From Saprospiraceae bacterium (lineage in GTDB: Bacteria; Bacteroidota; Bacteroidia; Chitinophagales; Saprospiraceae): DNA of 45,352 bases. The stretch covers positions 1 through 45,352 of the forward strand of contig JAHDBF010000005.1 of assembly GCA_020630525.1 (NCBI GenBank). Reading direction: 5' to 3'. The notes below the pieces were generated by a model, which did not search any database, was not told the DNA's origin, and worked only from the letters and a program-made list of their open reading frames with translations. Below are positions 1 to 10,463 of this stretch, piece after piece; within the stretch, counting starts at the first letter, position 1, and each line of letters starts with the position of its first letter. Both the position numbers and the translations under genes were made by a program.

Positions 1-7
1 ATAAATA

Positions 8-40
8 AAAAAGCCACCTAAAAAGGTGGCTTTAAAAATT
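8..40 (-). terminator. Rho-independent terminator for the giant adhesin gene
   Basis: Perfect stem AAAGCCACCT(aaaa)AGGTGGCTTT; read on the minus strand it is followed by a T-run (ttttttattt) and lies just past the stop of 60..5723. Confidence 0.85.
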
Positions 41-59
41 TTATCGGAAGAACAATTTT

Positions 60-3000
60 TTATTTTATAAGACTGACATTGCCAGAATGATTTATTTCTG
101 TTCCATCAATACATGTTGCTTTTAAACAGTATGCATAGACATCTGGAGAAAGTCTTTCTCCATTTAATGTACCATCCCAACCATTTCCTATTCCTGTGGA
201 CCTGAAGATTTCTTCTCCCCATCTATCATACACAAAAAATTCGTAATTTTCTGGTTGTATAATATGACTTCTCACTAAAAAGACATCATTGTTGCCATCT
301 TGGTTTGGTGAAAATGCATTTGGAATAAATATTCCTTCTGGTACTGTGCATGGCGGAGTTACAAATGGTTTTAGGATTGACGCTTCACCTTGACATCCAT
401 TTTCATCTGTCACTACGACGCTGTATTCGTTTAAATCATTGTTAGGATAGACGATTATACTTGGAGTAGTTTCTCCTGTATTCCATAATATATCATCACC
501 TTCCACTATTCCGTTTACTGTAATCGTACATGAATCACCTAAGATTAATGGATCATTTCCTTCTTTTGTTATATCTATTTCTATTGTAATTGGATCAACT
601 TCATAAGTCAAATTGATGGTATCAATACATATCTCTGCGTTATCTACCAATTGTACTGTAAATACTTTTGGCTCGGCATCTACAGAAACGGTAATTACAC
701 TTTCGCCTTGACCTGATACTATGCATTCTTCTGGTCCCCATACGTAAGTAAAGTCACTTCCTGCAATAATTGAGGTGTTAACCTCTAAATTAAATTCTTG
801 TCCCGCACAAGGACCAAAAGGTTCAGCAGGCCCTGAAATAATTAGAGAATCGCATAATGGCGGCTCAACTATTATTGTATCGATAATAACAACTACTGAA
901 GTGGTATCACTACAGCCGTATTGGTCTACAACTTTAGCGAATACTGTTTCTAATGAATCTACTTCATAGGAAATATTCGCTCCGGTTCCAATAACTTCTC
1001 CCATTGCATTACACCAAGAAATAGAGTCTAAAACAGAACCAGAAGTTGCAGAAAGTTCTACAGGATTATTCTCAGAAATCAATGTATCCTCTCCTATTCC
1101 AATAATTACTTCTGGCAAACTTGGAACTGTGATATCCATAGATGCTGAAATTCCAGGACATATTGAAGATAAATCTTCTAAGGTTACTGTATATGTTCCT
1201 ATTGAGTCATAAACATTAGTTGGCATAAACTCAGTTGATGTCTGACCGTCACCAAAATCCCAATTAAGTATGGAGTCTTGCCCCATTCCTGAAGCTGTAA
1301 ATATTAATGCAGTTTCACCACATTCAACAAGATCAAAAGTGAATGATAATTGTTGATTCTCTCCTATTTGAACGTTTAGGACTTCATCCGAAGTACATCC
1401 ATATTGGTTGCTTGCTGTAAAGTTTATACTAAAATCATCTGTTCCTGCGCCTACGGTAGGTACACCGTTTTCATCAACTGATATTAAGTTAGGGTGATCT
1501 TCCCAAACTAAGGTAATTTCTTGATCTGGATAATTGTTTGGAATCTCATATGCTATGGTATCACCTGGACACAAAACTAATGGATCGTCTTGTCCTAAAT
1601 TAATTGTACCGTTAATAATCTCCGTTGAAGAAGAAACATCGCAATTGGCATTTTGTGCTCCATCAATAATGGCATATACGGTTATTGGACCACTTTGATC
1701 AACATCCCATTGTAAAGTAGAACCTTCTCCAATTATATTTTCAAAATTTGGATCGGTAGACCAGATATAGTTTACTCCATTAATAGCATTATCTATTGTT
1801 AATTCAACTAGTCCATCACAGAATAATCCTGTACCATCTCCACCAATAATTATATTAGGAATTGCCAATGCTTCTGGAACTACAATTACTGATCCAGTAG
1901 ACACACAGCTTCCATCCGTTACCGTTACATTGTAAGTAGTTATTTCTGTTACAGAAACGATTGGGTCGGAAAAATTGATATTATCATTAAAGCTTAAACC
2001 ATCAGTAGGTTCCCAAGTATAATTCCAATTAGGATTACCATCCAAAATCAAAGATGTTTCATCACCATCACAATCTATAACTGGATCACCATTAAAAGTC
2101 GGTAATAAAGAATCATCTCCATCTGATGCAGTAAATTCTTGCGTTGTACTAGAAATACAATTATCAAAGAAAGTTGCCGTAGCAGATATATCTATTGTTT
2201 CTCCTGGTGTTAATTCTATTTGTATAGGATTACCATTTGCATTTATTATTTCTCCACCCTGCATATACGTCCAGCTAACTTCTGTTGCAGATGGAGATAC
2301 TGTAAATACATATAATAAAGGATCATCACCACATTCGACACCATCTGCTAATTGTCCAGAAATTGAAATCTCAGGAACTAGATCTGACTCATTCAATGTT
2401 TGTGTATTTGTCGTAACGGTACATCCATTGCTAAAATAAATAGTAGTTTGAATTATTGCTGATCCATCAACTGGGATGTTTATCTGAGGATTAATCTCAT
2501 TAGAAACAGATTCTACTCCGTTTATATTTATGTTCCAAGATATACTATCAATTTCAAATTCTTCAGGAAGGTTTGAAGGTGGAGCGAGTGTAACATTTAC
2601 TGATCCATCGTCCTCACAGCCTGTCACTTCGTATTCGAAGTCAACGCCATTACCGCCAGGTAATTCTAAGTCCTGCGTGTATTCAAAAACACAACCGTTA
2701 GAATAAGTAATAACCGTGGTTATTGTTGCTTCGCCAATAAGTCCACCGATGTCAACTGGGTTACCTTCAAACGGGAAAGATTCTCCATTCAAAGTTATTA
2801 TCCATTCAACGCTCTCGATTGAACCATCTATAACACTGTTTGTCTCATTTATTTGGATTACTTGCCCTTGTGGAATTAACACACAATCAGGGTCTCCATT
2901 GTCAGATCCATCACCTGGATTTCCTCCTGAAATAATTACGATTTCAAAATCAGGTGTAAGGTTATTGTTGTCATTTCCACCTGGTTCTCCGCCTTCGCCT

Positions 3001-5723
3001 AATACAGTATTAGGTAAATCGTAAGTACATCCATTCGTAAATGTAACTACTCCATTTACAGTAACTGTACCATTTGTAGCCACTTGTATTTGAGGCATTA
3101 AGTCAGTAGAATTTGTAATACTTCCATTGTCATCAAAAGTCCATGATACGCTTTCGATTTCATATCCATCAGGGAATGTCGGCAGTGATAGATCAACGAT
3201 AAATCCTTCTTCGATGCATTCTGCAACACTGAATCCTATTGATCCATTGATAAAACCACCATCTAATGCTATTTCTTCATTATAGCTAAAGACACATCCA
3301 TTGCTATAGGTAACCGTAGCAGTGATATTTGCATCACCTACTAATCCATTAATGTCTACAGGATTTCCTTGATAATTAAAAGTCTCCCCATCAACTACTA
3401 CAATCCAGTCTACATTTTCTATAGTACCATTAATAACGCTATACAGTTCTAAAATCTCTAAGGTTTGACCTGTTGTCAGTTCACAATCTTCTCCATTACC
3501 ACCAGAGCCATTTCCTCCAGTATTGTCACCTGGTACAGATACAACGATATCAAAATCAGGCGTCAAGTTGTTATTATCATTTCCTTCTGGAATTCCTCCA
3601 TCTCCTAAGATCGAAGGTCCAAAACTATACGTACATCCAGAATCACCATATACAGTTCCAGAGACTGTGGCAAATCCATTGTTAGGTATTTGTAAAGTTG
3701 GATTTAATTCATTTGATAAAATCGTATCTCCATTTATTACAATAATCCAATCAGCACTAGTAACAGTAAAATTTACTGTTGGAGGAGACAAAGTTACTGT
3801 GTAATTTTCTGCTCCACATTCATCGACTACATAACCAAATTCTGGTTCTCCGTTATTACTTCCTGTACCACCACCTAAGTCGAAAGTTTCCGAATTTTCA
3901 AAAACACAACCATTGTCAAATGTAACGATTACAGTTACGATTGCCTGTTCAGTAATGTCAGATCCAATATCTACAGGGCTGCCTTCATATGTCGTGATTA
4001 CGCCATTTTGGTCTACAGACCATGAAACGGAAATTATGTTTCCATCAATTGATCCGCCTGTTGCCATTAGTTCTAAAGTCTGATTATCAGATGAGATACA
4101 TCCACCTTCAGTACCTATCGATGTTCCTGAAATGGTAATATCTAAGTTTGGCACTAACTCATCATATACACTTACCGTTGTATTGGTAGTTTGAGAAGCA
4201 CAACCATTTGTATAATTTACAAAAAATTCTACTTCAAAAAGATCTGCTTCACTCACGATATTTATTGATTCAGTATCATAAGTAGTTGTTGTGCCGTCAG
4301 CAGTAATTGTCCAGTTATAAGAAGATACAACATTATTCCCATGATCAGAATTATCCGAAATAGAAATATTAAAACCATCATCAGTACAAGCAGTCAATGT
4401 CGCATCAAAATCTACGTTAGGGTGTGCTAAATCAAATATAGAAATATTCTCTTGGATATCATTTAGCGTACAACCAGTCGAACCTGTTCCAAATAAATCT
4501 ATGTCTAAAAAGTCATTTTCATTTAATTCTAACAAAACCGTTTGCTCGGTAAATGTTAGTTCTTGGCCATCATTTACTGCAACTGTCCATACAATATCTT
4601 GGACGGTAGTGCCATCAATATCTAGAATGTTATTAGATAATTCTAACTGTACATTTTCGCCATCACATTGAAGAACAGTCAATTCCATTCCCCCAGTGAG
4701 TCCATTTTCATATGCTGCAATCTGTACTTCAAAAGGAGCTGCTGAGCACTCCCCATTATCAGCTTCTAAGTGTACGGTATAATTACCTTCCTCTAAGTAA
4801 GTAACACTTGGGTTTTGCTCAGTTGAACTTGGTGTTAAATTTGGCCAATCAAAATACCAAATTAAATTATCAACATTTTCACTATTGTTTGTAAATGAAT
4901 AAGTTAATCCTGTGCAATTTTCCTCATTCACCTCAAAAGCAATATTTCCGTTTGATCCAGTGCCTCCATTCCCATCAAAACCATTTTGACAGTGACTAGT
5001 AAGAATAGATATTTCGTCTAAGTCCCAAACTGCTATATCTGCAATTTCACCAGCAGCACAGTATGCCGTCAATTCAAAATTAAAAGTCGTTTCTTCTGTG
5101 ATTGTAAATGCTGGATTATCAGTAAAATCAAAAGATTCTAAAGACCATTCTTGAGTTGTAAATTGATCAATTTCATGAAAAACTTCTGTTCCATTTACCA
5201 ATACCCGAACTGCGTATCTTGTTGGATAATTATTAGGTCCAGAAATTCCACCAATGTAACTAAAATTAAAAGGTGCCAATTCATAAAAAGACAATGCCTC
5301 TAACATACTAGGACCAGTGATCGGATCGATCGTTATATCAAATCTTACTGCCGCATCACTACCAGGAGTGTACAGACAATTTGTATCATAACCAACACAC
5401 ATTCCTGCAGAATCACCAATTCCTGGAGTACAAGAGTGAGGATTTGCAGTAGGTTCATTTCTATATAAATGCCCTCCTTCTACGCCTACTTGGATACAAG
5501 GATCATCGACGGACGAGGACGCAGTAAATTCTGTATAGTCAACATTTGTTCCTGTGATGGTATTTGAGATACAATCGTTAAAATCAAATGTTAGTGTAGC
5601 AGCTATGGCGTCACCGGAATTGGTTCCATCTGCACTGGGACACTGAGCAATTAAGTTGATTGAGAAACAACTAATTATTGCTATAATTAAAGTATGTATT
5701 GTCGACATTAGCTTCATAGCCAT
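60..5723 (-). CDS. Giant secreted surface protein with PKD/Ig-like repeats and a gliding-motility-associated C-terminal (CHU_C, T9SS type B sorting) domain
   Basis: 1887 aa; N-terminal signal peptide; PKD-like segment (LIWYFDWPNLTPSSTEQNPSVTYLEEGNYTVHL; WDFGDGQTSTEFMPTNVYDSIGTYTVTL); C-terminus IPNAFSPNQDGNNDVFLVR...YDRWGEEIFRS...GWDGTLNGERLSPDVYAY is the CHU_C signature. Confidence 0.93.
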   Translation of the reverse strand: MAMKLMSTIHTLIIAIISCFSINLIAQCPSADGTNSGDAIAATLTFDFNDCISNTITGTNVDYTEFTASSSVDDPCIQVGVEGGHLYRNEPTANPHSCTPGIGDSAGMCVGYDTNCLYTPGSDAAVRFDITIDPITGPSMLEALSFYELAPFNFSYIGGISGPNNYPTRYAVRVLVNGTEVFHEIDQFTTQEWSLESFDFTDNPAFTITEETTFNFELTAYCAAGEIADIAVWDLDEISILTSHCQNGFDGNGGTGSNGNIAFEVNEENCTGLTYSFTNNSENVDNLIWYFDWPNLTPSSTEQNPSVTYLEEGNYTVHLEADNGECSAAPFEVQIAAYENGLTGGMELTVLQCDGENVQLELSNNILDIDGTTVQDIVWTVAVNDGQELTFTEQTVLLELNENDFLDIDLFGTGSTGCTLNDIQENISIFDLAHPNVDFDATLTACTDDGFNISISDNSDHGNNVVSSYNWTITADGTTTTYDTESINIVSEADLFEVEFFVNYTNGCASQTTNTTVSVYDELVPNLDITISGTSIGTEGGCISSDNQTLELMATGGSIDGNIISVSWSVDQNGVITTYEGSPVDIGSDITEQAIVTVIVTFDNGCVFENSETFDLGGGTGSNNGEPEFGYVVDECGAENYTVTLSPPTVNFTVTSADWIIVINGDTILSNELNPTLQIPNNGFATVSGTVYGDSGCTYSFGPSILGDGGIPEGNDNNNLTPDFDIVVSVPGDNTGGNGSGGNGEDCELTTGQTLEILELYSVINGTIENVDWIVVVDGETFNYQGNPVDINGLVGDANITATVTYSNGCVFSYNEEIALDGGFINGSIGFSVAECIEEGFIVDLSLPTFPDGYEIESVSWTFDDNGSITNSTDLMPQIQVATNGTVTVNGVVTFTNGCTYDLPNTVLGEGGEPGGNDNNNLTPDFEIVIISGGNPGDGSDNGDPDCVLIPQGQVIQINETNSVIDGSIESVEWIITLNGESFPFEGNPVDIGGLIGEATITTVITYSNGCVFEYTQDLELPGGNGVDFEYEVTGCEDDGSVNVTLAPPSNLPEEFEIDSISWNININGVESVSNEINPQINIPVDGSAIIQTTIYFSNGCTVTTNTQTLNESDLVPEISISGQLADGVECGDDPLLYVFTVSPSATEVSWTYMQGGEIINANGNPIQIELTPGETIDISATATFFDNCISSTTQEFTASDGDDSLLPTFNGDPVIDCDGDETSLILDGNPNWNYTWEPTDGLSFNDNINFSDPIVSVTEITTYNVTVTDGSCVSTGSVIVVPEALAIPNIIIGGDGTGLFCDGLVELTIDNAINGVNYIWSTDPNFENIIGEGSTLQWDVDQSGPITVYAIIDGAQNANCDVSSSTEIINGTINLGQDDPLVLCPGDTIAYEIPNNYPDQEITLVWEDHPNLISVDENGVPTVGAGTDDFSINFTASNQYGCTSDEVLNVQIGENQQLSFTFDLVECGETALIFTASGMGQDSILNWDFGDGQTSTEFMPTNVYDSIGTYTVTLEDLSSICPGISASMDITVPSLPEVIIGIGEDTLISENNPVELSATSGSVLDSISWCNAMGEVIGTGANISYEVDSLETVFAKVVDQYGCSDTTSVVVIIDTIIVEPPLCDSLIISGPAEPFGPCAGQEFNLEVNTSIIAGSDFTYVWGPEECIVSGQGESVITVSVDAEPKVFTVQLVDNAEICIDTINLTYEVDPITIEIDITKEGNDPLILGDSCTITVNGIVEGDDILWNTGETTPSIIVYPNNDLNEYSVVVTDENGCQGEASILKPFVTPPCTVPEGIFIPNAFSPNQDGNNDVFLVRSHIIQPENYEFFVYDRWGEEIFRSTGIGNGWDGTLNGERLSPDVYAYCLKATCIDGTEINHSGNVSLIK

Positions 5724-5737
5724 TTAGCTTATTTCTG

Positions 5738-8179
5738 TTAATTTAATTTTCTTACACTGACAATCTGAGCTTTACGTTCTTCAGATGCCTCTACACTGTA
5801 AATTGATTTTCTAACATTCGAATTTGAATCACTTACTTGGCTTGGAGCTAACTCTTCACCAAATGATAAATCTGTAACAATCAAGCTACCAGAGTCAAGG
5901 AATGTTCCGAAAGAACCACTGGCATAATCAGTCAATTCGTTTCTTAAACTATATACCCTTCTTTGGCCTAATGCAAGGTTGTATTTGTTAGGGGCTTTCG
6001 GGCTTGTAAAACCTCTAATTGATACTTCGAATCTTTCTCCTCCACGTAGTCTGTCAAGCAATTTATCTAAAAATACTTGTAGTTTGTTGTATTCTCCTTG
6101 AACACGTTCTGTAAAGAATATTTCTAATTCTTGTGATGCAGTATATTTCATATCTCCAGTAAGCGGAGCTGCATATTTTTCTTTAAATTCTTCTTTTTTA
6201 TCGAAATAAGGGAAGTAAGTTTCTGAATATGATTTCAGTGTATACAATTTATTACTTCTTTGGTCTGGTTTGTCATTATCAAAATATAAAGTAACTGGCA
6301 AGTAAATATTTAAATTTGGAACACCTAAGTAGATCTTTTTCAGAATATTCGTGCCTATGTTTGGATCACAAGTGTCGATGATTAGCGTTTGTGGTTCAAA
6401 CCCATCTTTTGCAATCGTAACTCTATATTTTCTGCAAGGTTCTAATTCAAATTGGAAATCGTTTCCTAATTCATTTAATCTAATTATATCAGAAATTTCA
6501 GGATTGTCTACATCTTCTAAAATTACCGTTACTCCTGATAAATCTTCTTTAGTATTAGCGTCAAATGTTAAAATATCTAGTGTTATAACTTGAGGCTCTA
6601 AGTATAGTTTTTTGATTATATCTTCACCCTTCTTAGCGTTACGTGTATTTACAGAAATTGTATCAGAACTATAGCCATCTCTTTCAGCGATGACTTGGTA
6701 TTCTCTTCCAGATTTTAGGTCAAATTCGTGATCTATTCCATCAATGTTAGTAAACGAAGCATATTCTTCCCCAGTAGCAACATCTATAATTCGAACAGTA
6801 ACTTTTGAGAGCGAATCAGAAGTGGCTTTATTAAATGTAAGTGCATTAAATTTAATATCAAACTCTTCTATATCTACTGAATAAATGTCATAACAACATG
6901 CTTCAACCATATCTTCTAGATACTGTGAACCTATTCTATTTGAGGAGATGTGCCCTTTGTCCCCATTACCATTCAATGTAAAATATAAATCATTAAAACT
7001 AGAGTTGACTGGTAATCCCATATTCTCAATATTGACGATATCACCATTTTCTGTATAATCACTTCGGAACACATCGTAACCGCCGATCCCTAAGTAACCA
7101 TCTGAACTAAAGTAAAAAGTATTACTTTCTTTATGGAAAAATGGAGTAGCTTCATTTTCCCCTGTATTGACTGAGGAAAGATTGATAGGCTCACCGAATT
7201 CTGAACCAGACTCTATTGTAGAGTACCAAATATCTAACTTGCCTTGTCCTCCTTCTCTATCTGAAACAAAGTATAATATTTCTCTCCCCGAGTTTGCATC
7301 ATATCCAATGTTTGGCTGCGTAGAAGTACTTCCTGCCATATTGATTGATGATGGAAGTTTCGAGCCTGTACCAAAATTACCTTCTTCATCAATAGACTTA
7401 TAATAAAGATCACATCTGATATCAGTACTATTTAAATAAGCGCACACAGTGTAGTAAATACGTGTGTGGTTCATATTAAATGCTGAGTGAGCAACTAAAG
7501 AAGTTGTTGTATTAATATCACCATCAAGTACCTCACCAGAATCTTCTAAATTGGTTTTTAACAATTTACTTAATTGAGGAGAAGGCGTTAATGAAGGTTT
7601 AGCTTCTGGGTTGTCAAATCTTAGTGAAGAATAATAAAGGTCATCTTCATATTGATAAGCACCGAATTCTGAATATGGTGTATTTACAAGCTGACCAAGG
7701 TTTTCTACTTTAATGTGCTCAGCTTCTTTATCTTTCATGTCAATAGCATATTCGCATGCTTCTGACTCTTTAGATGCTCGATTAGTTAGGTATTCCCCTT
7801 CTGCTCCAAACTCTGATTTATATAACTCGTAGTTGGTTTTTGCTTCATCGTATTGACCCAATCTTTGGTACATTTCAGCCAAATAATATTGAGCTTGTGG
7901 ATACTTATTTTCTGTATCTAGTGCTATTGTCTTTTTGTATTGTTCTGCTGAATATTTGTATGCATTAAAATTTCTTCCTGCCTCTGCCGCTGCATACGCG
8001 ATATCTAAGTTTGTAGTATCAAATTCTAAAGCGGTTCTGTAATAATGTAATGCAGAATAATAATCTTTAGTCTCTAATGCTCTTTGTGCTGCTTCGGTGA
8101 ATGCTTTTTGAGTTTGAGAAAAAGCAATAGTACTTAATCCAAGCAGATAGACTGATAATATGACGTTTTTCAAGTTCAT
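5738..8179 (-). CDS. TPR / PD40 (WD40-like) / OmpA-family outer-membrane protein (PorE-like)
   Basis: 813 aa; N-terminal TPR (YYSALHYYRTALEFDTTNLDIAYAAAEAGRNF), PD40-type strands (ILYFVSDREGGQGKLDIWYS; FYFSSDGYLGIGGYDVF), OmpA-like C-terminus (FEVSIRGFTSPKAPNKYNLALGQRRVYSLRNEL). Confidence 0.85.
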   Translation of the reverse strand: MNLKNVILSVYLLGLSTIAFSQTQKAFTEAAQRALETKDYYSALHYYRTALEFDTTNLDIAYAAAEAGRNFNAYKYSAEQYKKTIALDTENKYPQAQYYLAEMYQRLGQYDEAKTNYELYKSEFGAEGEYLTNRASKESEACEYAIDMKDKEAEHIKVENLGQLVNTPYSEFGAYQYEDDLYYSSLRFDNPEAKPSLTPSPQLSKLLKTNLEDSGEVLDGDINTTTSLVAHSAFNMNHTRIYYTVCAYLNSTDIRCDLYYKSIDEEGNFGTGSKLPSSINMAGSTSTQPNIGYDANSGREILYFVSDREGGQGKLDIWYSTIESGSEFGEPINLSSVNTGENEATPFFHKESNTFYFSSDGYLGIGGYDVFRSDYTENGDIVNIENMGLPVNSSFNDLYFTLNGNGDKGHISSNRIGSQYLEDMVEACCYDIYSVDIEEFDIKFNALTFNKATSDSLSKVTVRIIDVATGEEYASFTNIDGIDHEFDLKSGREYQVIAERDGYSSDTISVNTRNAKKGEDIIKKLYLEPQVITLDILTFDANTKEDLSGVTVILEDVDNPEISDIIRLNELGNDFQFELEPCRKYRVTIAKDGFEPQTLIIDTCDPNIGTNILKKIYLGVPNLNIYLPVTLYFDNDKPDQRSNKLYTLKSYSETYFPYFDKKEEFKEKYAAPLTGDMKYTASQELEIFFTERVQGEYNKLQVFLDKLLDRLRGGERFEVSIRGFTSPKAPNKYNLALGQRRVYSLRNELTDYASGSFGTFLDSGSLIVTDLSFGEELAPSQVSDSNSNVRKSIYSVEASEERKAQIVSVRKLN

Positions 8180-8200
8180 GTCCTCGGGATATACATTTGC

Positions 8201-9223
8201 TTAGTAAATTGGGCAAACCTTGAATTGCTCCAATGGCTTTACTTTGGTTATTAAATAATTGAAGTGAACTTCAGGCCCTCCATTGAAATTGGTATGAGTA
8301 TTGAAATCAGATAAATCAATATCCCAACTTGCTGCGATAAAATATCTTTTCTTGTATTCTAATGCTACTTTAGGGAATAATGAGCCAGATGTTCTGTATC
8401 CTGCGCCAATGTGTAAATTAGTTTCTTTTCCACGATTTTGGTTTAGGTAAAGATTAAAATATCCGCCAAAGATAAGTTCTCTATATTCGTCTTGAAGTTG
8501 ATATAATCCATCTAATTGCAAATCAATCTTATCTGCAAGCTTGATTGTCCCTATACCATAAAAAGAGAATCTTCGTGGTAATTTTATATTACTTCTCACC
8601 AACGAATTAAATTCAGAATCAGGTTGTAATAAGTGCCATGCTCCAACTCCTAAATCAATTTTTGTTCTTGAAGATTTTTGAAATCTGTAGTTAAACCCAA
8701 GTGCATTTTCTAGAAATCCATAACGTTGATAATCAATACTTTCTTCTCCCGTTGTTAAAGAAGGATCAAATTCAAAACCGTTCCATTGGTTGTCCCATGT
8801 AAGGTTAGAATCGTCAAATCCACGAGTTGCGTATCCGGCAGTTAATCCTAAAGTTAATAAGTGATTCTTAGTGAGTATATAGGTTGCAGAACCGGATAGA
8901 TTGATGTTGGTAAGGTTAAGATTAGAATCTCCTTGTCTATCGTAATTAATAAATGCTCCAGCACTAAAGAATAGATCTTTTGAATTTTTAAGATAAATTT
9001 TTTGATCGTAACCCAATGAAATAGTAAACCATGGTACTGGAACATTACGCCATTGATCTCTTATTGATGCAGATACCCTTTGGTCTCCATTAAAAACACC
9101 AGTTAAAGAAGGACTTATATTTAGTGGTGAATTATAGAACTGAGAATAGTGCAGGTCTTGCCCTAGTAGACTACTTGACAGTACTATAAAAAAACAAAAG
9201 ACTATGTTCTTTTGAAGTTTCAT
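8201..9223 (-). CDS. porP: PorP/SprF family type IX secretion system membrane protein
   Basis: 340 aa; LLGQDLHYSQFYNSPLNISPSLTGVFNGDQRVSASIRDQWRNVPVPWFTISLGYDQKI is the PorP/SprF N-terminal signature. Confidence 0.92.
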   Translation of the reverse strand: MKLQKNIVFCFFIVLSSSLLGQDLHYSQFYNSPLNISPSLTGVFNGDQRVSASIRDQWRNVPVPWFTISLGYDQKIYLKNSKDLFFSAGAFINYDRQGDSNLNLTNINLSGSATYILTKNHLLTLGLTAGYATRGFDDSNLTWDNQWNGFEFDPSLTTGEESIDYQRYGFLENALGFNYRFQKSSRTKIDLGVGAWHLLQPDSEFNSLVRSNIKLPRRFSFYGIGTIKLADKIDLQLDGLYQLQDEYRELIFGGYFNLYLNQNRGKETNLHIGAGYRTSGSLFPKVALEYKKRYFIAASWDIDLSDFNTHTNFNGGPEVHFNYLITKVKPLEQFKVCPIY

Positions 9224-9767
9224 TCTCAGATAATTAATCGGTTATATTAATTCTTTTTTAAACAAGATTATGCCCTATTCTTATTAGAACTGGCTGTAAT
9301 CAACTATAAATGTACAAAAACTGTGCAAATAATTTATATCCTTTAAAATAAATCAAATTGCAAAATTTCTGAATTAACGAATATTTGGGATAGTAAATGT
9401 ATTTAATTTTTACCTTTTGAGTGATAAAACGTTAAAGCATTTTATCATTAATTTCATATTACAAAAACTTGTTAACTATCACATTATGAAGGTATTATAA
9501 AAAATTATTAGTTGTTAATTTTTAAAATAAAAATCCAATTTTTAGATATAGCTAGGGTAATCTGTAGTTTATATATTAATAAAACAGTTAATGTATTTTT
9601 TAAAAACAAGTATTTTGGCATACCATTAAGTGAATATTTTCACAAAATTGCAATATGTTAAATTTTTAAATTTCTTAAAATTCTTTCTTTGCAATCATAA
9701 ATATTGGTCAATAATTCATTTAATTCTGTGGAGTATAAAACGTCATTGAATTATTCAAGCAAATTAT

Positions 9768-10463
9768 ATGAAAAAAATTGTGGTTTTAACTGGCGCTGGA
9801 ATTAGTGCAGAAAGTGGGATTAAAACTTTTCGAGATGCAGACGGTCTGTGGGAAGGTCATGATGTTATGAGCGTTGCCTCTCCAGAAGGTTGGCAAAAAA
9901 ACCAGGCATTGGTCCAAGATTTTTATAACCAACGTAGAAGACAATTACTGTCAGTAGAACCAAATGCAGCACATTACTCTATTAATAAATTAGGAGAAGA
10001 ATACAATGTTGAAGTTATCACTCAAAATGTAGATGACTTACACGAAAGAGCAGGCAACAAAAACGTTTTACATTTGCATGGCGAATTAAGAAAGGTTAGG
10101 TGTTTAGCCTGTTATTCCGTATTAGATTGGGATGGAGATTTGTCTAATAAAAATCTTTGTTCTTGCGGTGGAAACTTGAGGCCACACATAGTATGGTTTG
10201 GTGAAGAAGTCCCCGAATTACAAAATGCGGCTAGAATTGTAAGTGAATCTGAAATTGCTATTATCGTTGGGACCTCTATGCAGGTCTACCCTGCTGCAAG
10301 TCTTATAGGATACTTACCAAGGTTTGGAAAAATTTACTACATAGATCCTAAACCAGCGCTTAATTATGAATTAACATTAAGTCAAGATCGATTGACCATT
10401 ATAGAAGAGGCTGCGACAACAGGTCTTCCTAAAGTTGTCAATAATTTATTAGCAGAAATCTAA
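9768..10463 (+). CDS. cobB: NAD-dependent protein deacylase, Sir2 family
   Basis: 231 aa; GAGISAESGIKTFRDADGLWEG, TQNVDDLHERAG, LHGEL, zinc cysteines CLAC...CSCGG, GTSMQVYPAASL. Confidence 0.95.
   Translation: MKKIVVLTGAGISAESGIKTFRDADGLWEGHDVMSVASPEGWQKNQALVQDFYNQRRRQLLSVEPNAAHYSINKLGEEYNVEVITQNVDDLHERAGNKNVLHLHGELRKVRCLACYSVLDWDGDLSNKNLCSCGGNLRPHIVWFGEEVPELQNAARIVSESEIAIIVGTSMQVYPAASLIGYLPRFGKIYYIDPKPALNYELTLSQDRLTIIEEAATTGLPKVVNNLLAEI

Noticed and set aside
775-969. Plus-strand ORF (64 aa) antisense to the giant adhesin, plus similar ORFs at 2716-3024, 3473-3685 and 3523-3804
   Set aside because: Lies wholly inside a well-supported coding gene, low-complexity translation, typical antisense artefact of repeat-rich coding DNA.
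8854-9045. 63-aa ORF inside porP on the same strand
   Set aside because: Alternative frame within a clear PorP/SprF gene; no independent support.
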